Below, one piece after another: positions 44,775 through 52,666 of a DNA stretch of 64,000 bases (its first letter is position 1; each line of letters begins with the position of its first letter). The notes under the pieces were generated by a model. The model did not search any database, was not told the DNA's origin, and worked only from the letters and a program-made list of their open reading frames with translations. Source of the stretch: CALBPI01 sp045110335 (GTDB taxonomy: Bacteria > Pseudomonadota > Gammaproteobacteria > Steroidobacterales > Woeseiaceae); assembly GCA_045110335.1 (NCBI GenBank), contig JBGCGB010000030.1:1-64000 (forward strand). Reading direction: 5' to 3'. A program made the position numbers and the translations under genes.

Positions 44775-47096
44775 ATGTCTAAAATATCTCTACGCCAATT
44801 GCTCGTTGTCAGCTTGCTTATGGCTGGCATAATTCCTGTGGTAATTGTTGCCTTCGTCTTTGATCGTCAAGCAAGCGTCGCTCTAACGGAAAGGGCGAGC
44901 GAACAGTTGACATCGATAAGCGCGGGTCGCCAGACACACATCGAAGAGTTTCTTGAAGTAGTCAAGAGCCAGAATATTGCAATGGCTAGCAACCTAATGA
45001 CGAAAGAAGCCATGCGCGGGTTCGCCGAAGCGTTCCCAACGATGATTGATGAAATGGCACTTTCAGAAAATCAAATTCAACGTTTCAAAGAACGCGTGAG
45101 CGGCTACTACTCCGGCAGCTTTGGTACGGCCTATGCGCAACGCAATGACGAGAGTATATCGACACAATCGCTCTTGCCTTTGACGGAGGAAAGTCTGCTT
45201 GCCCAGTACCTCTATTTGGCCGACAACCCGTTTCCTTTAGGGCAGAAAGATCAGCTGAACAGCTCCGATAACGACTTGCGCTACGATCAGCTACATGAGA
45301 AATACCATCCGGTCCTGCGCGACTTTCTTACTAGATTTGGCTATTACGATATTTTCCTGATCGAACCTAAGAATGGTCGGATCGTTTATTCGGTTTTTAA
45401 GGAGATCGACTATGCCACTAGTCTATTCGATGGGCCACATCGCGATTCGAATTTTGCTCGCTTGGCAAAAGAGTCGTTACAACTGTCTGAGGGCCAAGCA
45501 CGTATCATTGATTTTGAAGGCTATCTGCCATCTTTTGAGGCTGCAGCGGCATTCATTGGCTCGCCGATTTATGACGACGGAGAGCTTATTGGCACGTTGG
45601 TGTTTCAGATGCCTATTGAGCGGATCAACAATATCATGCAGGAGTCGTCAGGACTGGGCGACAGTGGTGAGGCCATCTTAATTGGTGATGATGGACTATA
45701 TCGCTCACAGTCCCGGTTTATTGAAGAAGACACCATCCTGAAGCATGAATTAGCCACGTCAACTCTGGCGCAACTCACCAGCGGAGAGTCTGGTGTGATC
45801 GACGACTACGTTGACGAAGGCACCTACTTGACCGCGTTTGCGCCGCTGGATTTTGGCTATCTTGAGTGGACGATGATCGCCCGAATCGATAAGGCCGAGG
45901 CGTTAGCTGCCGTTGCCAGTATGCGCTTAACTACATTTATCGGTGGTCTTACGGCGGCAGGTGTCGTTTCAATATTCGCCTTTCTACTGGGTCGACGATT
46001 GCATGCACGGCTCGGCGCTGATCCCTCCGAGATTCAGGCGATTGCGAAGCGCATTGGGGATGGTGATCTTAGCGAGAGCGACTCTGGTCAAATTCATTTC
46101 GGAGCGTATGCAGAGATTTTGTCTATGCGTCACAAGCTCCGCGACACGCTGGATAACGCCAACCGAATCGCGACGGATGTACAATTAGGCTCCAAAGAGC
46201 TTTCGGAAGGAAATCTCGGCCTCAGTGACCGAACGGAGCAGCAGGCGGCTAACCTCGAGGAAACAGCCTCGAGCACTGAGGAATTGACCAGCACAGTTCG
46301 TCAGAATGCCAAAAATGCACGTTCGGCGAATGACTTGGCAGTCTCTACTAGCGCGCGCGCGAGCAGCAGTGGCGAGACAGCGGGTAAGGCCGTTGCCGCG
46401 ATGCGAGAGATCACTTCCGCAAGCGAGGAGATCTCGGCGATTATTGGCGTGATTGATGAGATTGCGTTCCAAACTAACCTACTAGCACTGAATGCGGCTG
46501 TAGAAGCGGCACGCGCTGGGGAGCAAGGTCGAGGCTTTGCCGTCGTGGCAAGCGAGGTCAGACAACTAGCAGGTCGAAGTGCATCGGCCGCAAAAGAAAT
46601 CAAAGAACTCATTCAAAACAGTGTGTCCAAAGTACGCGGTGGCACAGAACTGGTCGAGGAATCGGGTCGAGAACTCGAACATATCGTCGAAGCAGTCGGG
46701 CAACTAACTCAAATCGTTGGCGAAATCAGTCACGCAAGCGAAGAACAGTCCGTTGGTATCGATCAGATCAATCAAGCCCTCATTCATATGGACAGCGTAA
46801 CGCAGCAAAACGCGGCTCTGGTGGAAGAAGCTGCTGCTACGAGTAAGTCTATCAGCGACAAGAGCAATGAATTGACTGACTATATTGCGTACTTCTCATT
46901 CTCAGAGCAGAACGCCAGTGGTTCAAGTTCAGATTTGGCCAAGAGTGCCCCCGTTGGTGATCAACCGGTAGAACGACGGGCAGTGGATCGGCCATGGCAG
47001 TCGACGAAGTCAAACACCCCACCACCAATCGCTGAGCCAGCTGTTCAACGTAAAGCTGTGTCTGGCGGTGATGCTGAGGTTTGGGAAGAGTTCTAG
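44775..47096 (+). CDS. Methyl-accepting chemotaxis protein with a large periplasmic sensor and CheR-tethering tail
   Basis: The 773-residue receptor has a first membrane helix (VVSLLMAGIIPVVIVAFVF), a periplasmic sensor of about 370 residues that looks like a double-Cache-type domain with coiled-coil base, a second helix (TFIGGLTAAGVVSIFAFLLG), a HAMP-like linker and a signalling domain with the tip EIAFQTNLLALNAAVEAARA. It ends in VWEEF, fitting the x-W-x-x-F pentapeptide that tethers CheR. The ligand is unknown. A sigma-28-type promoter precedes it. Confidence 0.94.
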   Translation: MSKISLRQLLVVSLLMAGIIPVVIVAFVFDRQASVALTERASEQLTSISAGRQTHIEEFLEVVKSQNIAMASNLMTKEAMRGFAEAFPTMIDEMALSENQIQRFKERVSGYYSGSFGTAYAQRNDESISTQSLLPLTEESLLAQYLYLADNPFPLGQKDQLNSSDNDLRYDQLHEKYHPVLRDFLTRFGYYDIFLIEPKNGRIVYSVFKEIDYATSLFDGPHRDSNFARLAKESLQLSEGQARIIDFEGYLPSFEAAAAFIGSPIYDDGELIGTLVFQMPIERINNIMQESSGLGDSGEAILIGDDGLYRSQSRFIEEDTILKHELATSTLAQLTSGESGVIDDYVDEGTYLTAFAPLDFGYLEWTMIARIDKAEALAAVASMRLTTFIGGLTAAGVVSIFAFLLGRRLHARLGADPSEIQAIAKRIGDGDLSESDSGQIHFGAYAEILSMRHKLRDTLDNANRIATDVQLGSKELSEGNLGLSDRTEQQAANLEETASSTEELTSTVRQNAKNARSANDLAVSTSARASSSGETAGKAVAAMREITSASEEISAIIGVIDEIAFQTNLLALNAAVEAARAGEQGRGFAVVASEVRQLAGRSASAAKEIKELIQNSVSKVRGGTELVEESGRELEHIVEAVGQLTQIVGEISHASEEQSVGIDQINQALIHMDSVTQQNAALVEEAAATSKSISDKSNELTDYIAYFSFSEQNASGSSSDLAKSAPVGDQPVERRAVDRPWQSTKSNTPPPIAEPAVQRKAVSGGDAEVWEEF

Positions 47097-47162
47097 TATC
47101 AGACACCATTATCAACAGTAAAGTCGAATGTGCGGTGATTGTCGCAACGCAAGGAAATTGCA

Positions 47163-47879
47163 ATGAAGAAAACGAAAAGAATAGGTTTGGGTATCCTGGC
47201 TGGCCTCGCGATAGGCGCGGGCAATGGTTACAGCGATGAGCTAACTGCGAATGCTACGGCGTCTAACAACTATATCTGGCGTGGTCTGACGCAAACCGAA
47301 AATCTTGCCGCCGTTTCCGGAGGGATAGATTACAGTAAAGATAGTGGGTTCTACGTTGGCACCTGGGTCTCGAATGTGAGTTATGCGCCGAGTGATGTGT
47401 TCTCCTATGAGCATGACGTTTACTTTGGTTTCTCGGGAGCGCGCAACGACCTAAGTTATGACTTTGGCTATCTTTATTACAACTATGACAAAGAAGCGGA
47501 ATTCGATTTCGGCGAAATTTATGCATCGATCAGTCTTGATGCTTTCAGTCTCGGGATCAACGTACTGGCTAACACGGAGGCCGACGAAGGGCCGGAACAA
47601 GACTTTGGATTTGGTCAGGCGTTCTATATCTCACTGGACTATGTAGCCGAAGTTAGGGATGAACTCGAGCTGGGGTTACATGTTGGCTATCACGATGGTG
47701 ACTTTAACGAGGCGTTTAACGGTGTCCCCGGAAGCTATGTTGACTACGGTGTGTCATTGACTAAAGACGGCTTTTCGCTTGCGATTACGAACACAGATCT
47801 CGATGACGCTGGGCCGGATGGCTTAGACAATGATGAGGTTAAATTTGTCGTCGCCTATACCATTGACTTTGCCTTGTAA
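47163..47879 (+). CDS. TorF-family putative porin
   Basis: The 238-residue product has a signal peptide ending GNGYSDE and starts its barrel with LTANATASNNYIWRGLTQTE, the hallmark of the TorF (Gcw_chp, TIGR02001) family. It continues with alternating strands such as GFYVGTWVSNV and GYLYYNYDKEAEFDF. Family members are outer-membrane proteins often regulated with nitrogen or ammonium use; a pore role is presumed. ATG 47163 follows AAGGAA with six-base spacing. It is encoded 66 bases after the chemoreceptor. Confidence 0.87.
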   Translation: MKKTKRIGLGILAGLAIGAGNGYSDELTANATASNNYIWRGLTQTENLAAVSGGIDYSKDSGFYVGTWVSNVSYAPSDVFSYEHDVYFGFSGARNDLSYDFGYLYYNYDKEAEFDFGEIYASISLDAFSLGINVLANTEADEGPEQDFGFGQAFYISLDYVAEVRDELELGLHVGYHDGDFNEAFNGVPGSYVDYGVSLTKDGFSLAITNTDLDDAGPDGLDNDEVKFVVAYTIDFAL

Positions 47880-48245
47880 TTATTAACAACGACCCCCAGG
47901 AGCCATATTGCTCCGAAGACTAGTCGCTAGATCGCGCTTAGAAGCTTATTCACGATCAAGCAGCTTTCGAGAGCAGGACTGAGCGTCTTTTATGTCAGCG
48001 TGATTTCCATCGATTCATTTTTGCCAACGCACAAATCGGTGATGAGTCACACAGAATGTTTCAAGGCTTTGTACTGGCCGATGTTGCTAGTGTGATCCGG
48101 TCTTCGCAAGTCATGCTTGAGTTCGGTTTCCTGGCGATCAGTTTGTTCGCGGTTTGGTTTTCGAAGCTGCAAATCGAGTTGGCGCGATTATCTTAATCCG
48201 TGTTTCTCGGATTGTTCCACTTGCGTTGTGTCCCGCTTGCCACCT
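47880..48245. other. Intergenic, no gene seen
   Basis: About 365 bases between two convergent genes. A short GGAGC/GCTCC hairpin at 47899-47914 follows the porin gene and could contribute to termination, but the stem is only 5 bp and no T-tract follows. Nothing else stands out. Confidence 0.4.
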
Positions 48246-49934
48246 TTAAAGTGTCGAGTTGGTCAGCGTTACATCTGCCTTCTGCCATGCGATATCAAAT
48301 CGGCGTTCGATATCGGACGCATCTTTGCTTTGCGCCTTAAGACTTTGGATCAGGCCAAACATCGCCCATCCATTTCTGGGATACAGCTCCAAGTCACGCC
48401 GATAGACGGCTTCTGCACCTTCGGCATCGCCCATTTCGATCAGCGCCTTGCCAAGTGTATGTCGGGTTGGGTAGTACCAAAACGGTGGCTCGGTGTAAGG
48501 CAGTGCATCCTGAGTTTTTACTGCCCGCTCAAAATGTTCAATCGCTTTGCTGTGATCATCGGAGGCAAGGGCGATTTCGCCGGCGACCAATTCGTCAGCA
48601 ATTTCCAGAAGCATTGTCGCCGGATACTGAATGGTATCCAGGAATTCGACATCGGCAGCTTGGCGAAGCGGAACTAACTTAGCGTACTCATCCTCGGCCT
48701 CCACCACCCGATTGGTACGAGCGAAAGCCGTGGCGCGAGCGTAATGCCAAATTGCCGTAGAGTATTCATGATCAGCGGGCGGTGGCGGCTCGGCGAGAAT
48801 CTCATCCCAACGCCCGAACTGTGTCAGTGATAGCAATGGAATAGTCTTGAAAAACTCAACGCCGGGGTACGCAGCGACCATCTCCAGCGCCACATTGTCG
48901 GCTACTTTTCGCGCTGATTGGATGGCTAACTCACTGCGACCTTCCATGCTGGATGCGGCCCAGAGAAAGTGAATATTGTGGGGGTAGTAAAGCGCCGGAT
49001 AAAACCCTTGGGCATTACAGGCTGCGATGTAGTCTTCATCTACCTGAGCGGCCAACACATTGGCCTTCGACGCATCGTTGTAACGCCCTACCCGCCAGTA
49101 AATATGCGCTGGCATGTGAACAAGATGTCCTGCACGCGGTACCAGATTGAGGAGTGTGTCCGCTGCTTGCTCAGCGCGTTCCGGACTTGAGGATGCTTCT
49201 ACCGCATGGATATACAAATGCAGCGCCATCGGATGATTGGGTGTCGTTTCGATAACCCGTTCCAACACTTCAATGGCTTCAGCAGCCAATGGCTTTGGGT
49301 TTTCGGCATCCAGCCAGTAATCCCAAGGCATCGTGTTCATGATGGATTCCGCGAATAGAGACGCCGCATCGGCGTCAGCGGGATACTTCACATGGAGATC
49401 CCGCATCGCATTCATATAGGCAGTGTCTAATGGTTCCCGCGGCGTTGTTGGATCGCCGTTATAGCGAACGGATAACGCATCTATATAGTCGCGTTCTTTT
49501 TTCGTGACGTCGGTGGCCAGGCGCTTCGCTTGCTGAATCGCCGCGAACGCTTTGAACCTTGCTTCATCAGTCATGACCGCTTTGCCGTTGCTGGTGACAT
49601 TGATGTTAGGACCCAGAGCTAAAGCTTCACCCCAGAAGGCCATCGCAGCATTCGGGTCGAGCTTTTGCGCCGCCCGAAACGATCTCGCCGACTCTGCATG
49701 ATTGAATGCAAAGTCTATGACTAGCCCCTGATCAAAGTAGCGCTGAGCATCGGGGTCATTTGTGGTGATCGCATGATGATGCGTACCCATGCCTTCAAAC
49801 AAAGGCGCGCCCGCTCGCTGCGCCAATGCATTGGCATCTTCTTTACGCTCAATTCTTGCTGGATCAGAAGTGGCGCATCCAAATAACAAACCGGCACAAA
49901 TCACAGACGTCGCAAAAAACTGGCTTCGCATCAC
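48246..49934 (-). CDS. TPR-repeat lipoprotein
   Basis: The 562-residue product has a lipoprotein signal (lipobox LLFGC) and then a long alpha-solenoid. TPR-like repeats are clear at ARSFRAAQKLDPNAAMAFWGEALAL, EAIEVLERVIETTPNHPMAL and ALIEMGDAEGAEAVYRRDLELYP. Between them are conserved-looking segments with His (GMGTHHHAIT; HLYIHAVEASSSPERA; LVHMPAHIYWRVGRY) that could mark a binding site. Related proteins of this size are annotated only as tetratricopeptide proteins. It stands alone. Confidence 0.84.
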   Translation of the reverse strand: MMRSQFFATSVICAGLLFGCATSDPARIERKEDANALAQRAGAPLFEGMGTHHHAITTNDPDAQRYFDQGLVIDFAFNHAESARSFRAAQKLDPNAAMAFWGEALALGPNINVTSNGKAVMTDEARFKAFAAIQQAKRLATDVTKKERDYIDALSVRYNGDPTTPREPLDTAYMNAMRDLHVKYPADADAASLFAESIMNTMPWDYWLDAENPKPLAAEAIEVLERVIETTPNHPMALHLYIHAVEASSSPERAEQAADTLLNLVPRAGHLVHMPAHIYWRVGRYNDASKANVLAAQVDEDYIAACNAQGFYPALYYPHNIHFLWAASSMEGRSELAIQSARKVADNVALEMVAAYPGVEFFKTIPLLSLTQFGRWDEILAEPPPPADHEYSTAIWHYARATAFARTNRVVEAEDEYAKLVPLRQAADVEFLDTIQYPATMLLEIADELVAGEIALASDDHSKAIEHFERAVKTQDALPYTEPPFWYYPTRHTLGKALIEMGDAEGAEAVYRRDLELYPRNGWAMFGLIQSLKAQSKDASDIERRFDIAWQKADVTLTNSTL

Positions 49935-50203
49935 GATTCCCCCATTTAAATGTTCTTCTATCTGTCCTAACTTACGCGCCTATCTCACAGATGCAAGTTC
50001 CGATAATCGAACGGTGCCGAATGGATAACGTCATCTGTCATTGTTGCAAGCAAGGCGAGGATTGAACGCCAGCTGATTACTGGCGCAACAACAAAAGGTC
50101 TACATCGGTGGCAAACAAAGCTGCGGGGCTCGGCTTGGATCCCAAAGAAGATCTTGCGCTTCAGATTAGGCAGGACTATCGAAGGACAACGAGCGCGACG
50201 TAG

Positions 50204-50500
50204 CTAGACCGAAACTTCATCTGCATTAAAAATACGCATGCTGGGTTTGCCATCAATCATTTCGCGTAGTGTTGTGACGAACAGCTGTGATGATGGTTCG
50301 GCAAAATGTTGTTTCAACGCATTGAGGTCTGACCAGAATTCCACAAACACAAACTTGTTCGGGTTATCTGAATGCACGGATACGTCGTGTGCGATGCAGC
50401 CGGGCTCCTTTCGGGATCGCGCGACATGCTGTTCCGACAAGCGCCGTACGCTTTCGCATTGATCTGGTTTAGCAACAATGGTTCCAATCACGATAATCAT
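50204..50500 (-). CDS. Antibiotic biosynthesis monooxygenase (YgiN-like) family protein
   Basis: The 98-residue protein is an ABM/YgiN-type dimeric alpha-beta barrel: VIGTIVAKPDQCESVRRL, then GCIAHDVSVHSDNPNKFVFVEFWSDLNAL and HFAEPSS. Members oxidise quinols or act as haem or flavin-free monooxygenases; many have no known substrate. Its ATG overlaps the stop of the upstream phospholipase-like gene (TAATG), so translation of the pair is coupled. Confidence 0.85.
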   Translation of the reverse strand: MIIVIGTIVAKPDQCESVRRLSEQHVARSRKEPGCIAHDVSVHSDNPNKFVFVEFWSDLNALKQHFAEPSSQLFVTTLREMIDGKPSMRIFNADEVSV

Positions 50501-50973
50501 TATCTTACCTCATCGGTTGAGCTACACACTTCATCACTGTTTACGTTGGCCCGGTAATTTCTTAGCAAAGCAGCCGCTGTCACTTGTTCGGTCTGTGTTA
50601 ACGCTTGATATTTTCGCTCATATGGCCATCCATAACCCCAGCGATACCAATTATAAAAATAAGGGCTGCCGCCGACGCGAACGCCCTCATACATCATACT
50701 CGCCAATACGCGATTATCGGTTCGATCCGCAACACACTCGCGCAATGCGATATCAGCCGCTTTCCTGTCCTCTTGCGTGCCGCCTTTCCAATAAGCAATG
50801 TCATGCTCGAAGCAGCATTGGCACCAGTCTTGTTCGCTGATCGGAGAACCATCGGGGAACAGACTGCAGCCGTCGCTGGTAAATGGTCTCAGCGAACTAT
50901 CCGAGCGGCACGCGGACAATACGGCGATCATGACAATGAGCGAACCCAGTCGCTGAAAATTATTTGGATGCAT
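50500..50973 (-). CDS. Phospholipase A2-like lipoprotein
   Basis: The 157-residue product has a lipoprotein signal (lipobox LSAC). Its mature region carries DGCSLFPDG and DWCQCCFEHDIAYWKGG, then ADIALRECV, which matches the C-C-x-x-H-D-x-x-Y calcium/catalytic core of prokaryotic PLA2-like domains (catalytic His-Asp dyad). A role in hydrolysing phospholipids at the envelope is possible but unproven. ATG 50973 follows AGAGGAAAG. The gene is coupled to a monooxygenase gene by TAATG. Confidence 0.8.
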   Translation of the reverse strand: MHPNNFQRLGSLIVMIAVLSACRSDSSLRPFTSDGCSLFPDGSPISEQDWCQCCFEHDIAYWKGGTQEDRKAADIALRECVADRTDNRVLASMMYEGVRVGGSPYFYNWYRWGYGWPYERKYQALTQTEQVTAAALLRNYRANVNSDEVCSSTDEVR

Positions 50974-51113
50974 GACTGACTTTCCTCTAGTCCGCAAACA
51001 TTAGTCTGCTCACGGCTGACTTGCACGTATTAGCGCGTGCGCTAGTGCGTCGATGTCACTCTCAGCGGTCCGTCCGTTCGTGACGCAGACTTGCGGGGAC
51101 TGCTCACGCGCGC

Positions 51114-51524
51114 TCACCCGTTGTGTTTAGCTGCCTCATCCCTAAAGTCGTCGCCATAGACCGTGGCTGTGCCATGCGTATGGAATGTTTCCCAAGCAAC
51201 GCCCTGTGGATCTTGCACCCATTTTTTCTTGGAGCTGGCATAGCAGCAGGTTACCTCATTTTCGTCGTAGGAAGGTCCATCGGTGCGCGTAAGCAATTCA
51301 TGCACGCCCGCTAGTTCTTCGAGGTTATCTGCTTCGATGCCGAGATGATCAACACCAGGCGTCCGGCCATGCGCGCTGATCGCGAAATTGATCCGTGGGT
51401 CCTCCAGCATCCATTTAGCATAATCAGGCTTGTTAACCGCGGGCTCCGCGTCGAACAGGGTCGAATAAAATTGAATGGACGTATTGATATCGTCAACGTT
51501 CACATGCACATGCATTCTCTTCAT
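51114..51524 (-). CDS. arsI: ArsI: organoarsenical C-As lyase (glyoxalase/dioxygenase fold)
   Basis: The 136-residue protein is a vicinal-oxygen-chelate fold enzyme. The vicinal cysteines Cys93-Cys94 in VTCCYASSKKKWVQDP match the arsenic-binding pair of ArsI, and His5, His60 and Glu112 fit its Fe(II) ligands. ArsI uses Fe(II) and O2 to cleave the C-As bond of trivalent methyl- or aryl-arsenicals. The related CadI (cadmium-induced) has the same fold. Its ATG overlaps the arsR stop in ATGA, so the two are coupled. Confidence 0.88.
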   Translation of the reverse strand: MKRMHVHVNVDDINTSIQFYSTLFDAEPAVNKPDYAKWMLEDPRINFAISAHGRTPGVDHLGIEADNLEELAGVHELLTRTDGPSYDENEVTCCYASSKKKWVQDPQGVAWETFHTHGTATVYGDDFRDEAAKHNG

Positions 51525-51880
51525 AGTTTTGGTCCTTCGGTGGCGGGACAACACCCTGCCTGGATGCTGTCGAGTGCGGCGTCGCAGGCGATGGGTGCAC
51601 CGCGACAACAGTCTTTTAAAAGAAAAGCTAACAATGCCCGCATACCGGCGAAATCGACACGATAAATGATGCGTCGACCTTGTCGCTCAGTCACCAGCAG
51701 GCCGGCGCGCGTCAAAATAGCCAAGTGTGTCGACATCGTGTTGTGCGGTACAGCAAGTCGCTCGGCGATTTCGCCGGCCGGCAAGCCGTTTGGACCTGCC
51801 TGAACGGCTAGCCGAAAAGCAGCTAACCTGCTCTCTTGCGCCAACGCGCTTAGTGCTTCAATAGCGTTTAATGATTCCAT
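51521..51880 (-). CDS. arsR: ArsR/SmtB-family metalloregulator
   Basis: The 119-residue winged-helix repressor has ALSALAQESRLAAFRLAV, the recognition helix NTMSTHLAILTRAGLL and wing RQGRRIIYRVD. Its C-terminal tail holds five cysteines (KDCCRG, IACDA, AGCCP), typical of As(III)-binding ArsR proteins with C-terminal sites. It should repress arsR-arsI until arsenic binds. The ATG is directly next to a palindrome and the promoter geometry predicts a leaderless mRNA. It is divergent from a glutathione transferase gene. Confidence 0.9.
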   Translation of the reverse strand: MESLNAIEALSALAQESRLAAFRLAVQAGPNGLPAGEIAERLAVPHNTMSTHLAILTRAGLLVTERQGRRIIYRVDFAGMRALLAFLLKDCCRGAPIACDAALDSIQAGCCPATEGPKL

Positions 51881-51915
51881 ATGTCGAGATTAATCGACAT
51901 AAATATCGTTGTCAA
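51881..51915 (-). promoter_or_regulatory. arsR-arsI promoter with ArsR operator; leaderless start
   Basis: Reading the minus strand: TTGACA (51910-51915), 17-base spacer, TAATCT (51887-51892), then six bases to the ATG, placing +1 on or near the A of the start codon. The perfect palindrome ATGTCGA-N6-TCGACAT (51881-51900) covers -10 and +1, an ideal ArsR operator. Confidence 0.75.
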
Positions 51916-52050
51916 ATTTAGTTTCTTGGGTAGTCTGCCTAAATTCAAAGATGATTAACCGGGCACAAATAAAGCACACCGTTGCGTTCCATCGACATCG
52001 AGCCGTGCCGTCGTTAATCTGAAGGTAACCACAATGACCTCGAGAAACCT

Positions 52051-52662
52051 ATGTTGACCCTCTTCGGCCACCCGGACTCCGGCCACGCCTACAAAATAAA
52101 ACTGCTAATGGATGTTGCTGAAATCGATCACGAATATGTCTTTATCGATATCTTCTCTCCTCGCACATCGCGGCCTAAGATTTTTCGCAAGCATGCTCGG
52201 TTTGGCGAAGTCCCACTGCTACTGGATGGTGACCATGCCCTCACCCAATCGAACGCCATATTGCTATATCTCGCCAAGAAATTTAGTCGTTGGGGTGGCG
52301 AGCATTCGGCCTTGCTCGATAACGCCACCGAATGGCTTTTTTGGGAAGCTAATAAGATTGGACTTTGCCTTCCCCAATTGCGCGCCGACAAACGCTTCGA
52401 CGATTCCCGTCTAGACGACGGCGCTCGCGATTGGCTGATGCAACGGTATCTTCATGACGTCGGTTTGCTCAATGACCGCCTTGGTGACACCGGCGCGTTT
52501 ATCACCGGCGATACGCTGACCATCGCTGACTTTTCGATTTGCGGCTATCTGTTTTTGGCAGATGAAGCCGAAGTTGACGTACCCAAACAGGTTCGAGCAT
52601 GGTTAGCCCGCCTTAGCGAGCTTCCCCACTGGCAAACACCGGGTGAGATATTACGTGCCTAG
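52051..52662 (+). CDS. Glutathione S-transferase family protein
   Basis: The 203-residue protein has a thioredoxin-fold N-domain (LFGHPDSGHAYKIKLLMDVAEI; GEVPLLLDGDHALTQSNAILLYLA, the glutathione-binding SNA motif) and a helical C-domain with FITGDTLTIADFSICGYL. It would conjugate or reduce electrophiles with glutathione. The Ser of PDSGH may be the catalytic Ser. It is divergent from arsR and is followed after only four bases by a lipoprotein enzyme gene and a sugar importer, so it may be in that operon. Confidence 0.88.
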   Translation: MLTLFGHPDSGHAYKIKLLMDVAEIDHEYVFIDIFSPRTSRPKIFRKHARFGEVPLLLDGDHALTQSNAILLYLAKKFSRWGGEHSALLDNATEWLFWEANKIGLCLPQLRADKRFDDSRLDDGARDWLMQRYLHDVGLLNDRLGDTGAFITGDTLTIADFSICGYLFLADEAEVDVPKQVRAWLARLSELPHWQTPGEILRA

Positions 52663-52666
52663 TAGC

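Noticed and set aside
48117..48677. 186-codon plus-strand frame
   Set aside because: Mostly antisense to the TPR lipoprotein gene; Cys/Arg-rich composition typical of a shadow frame.
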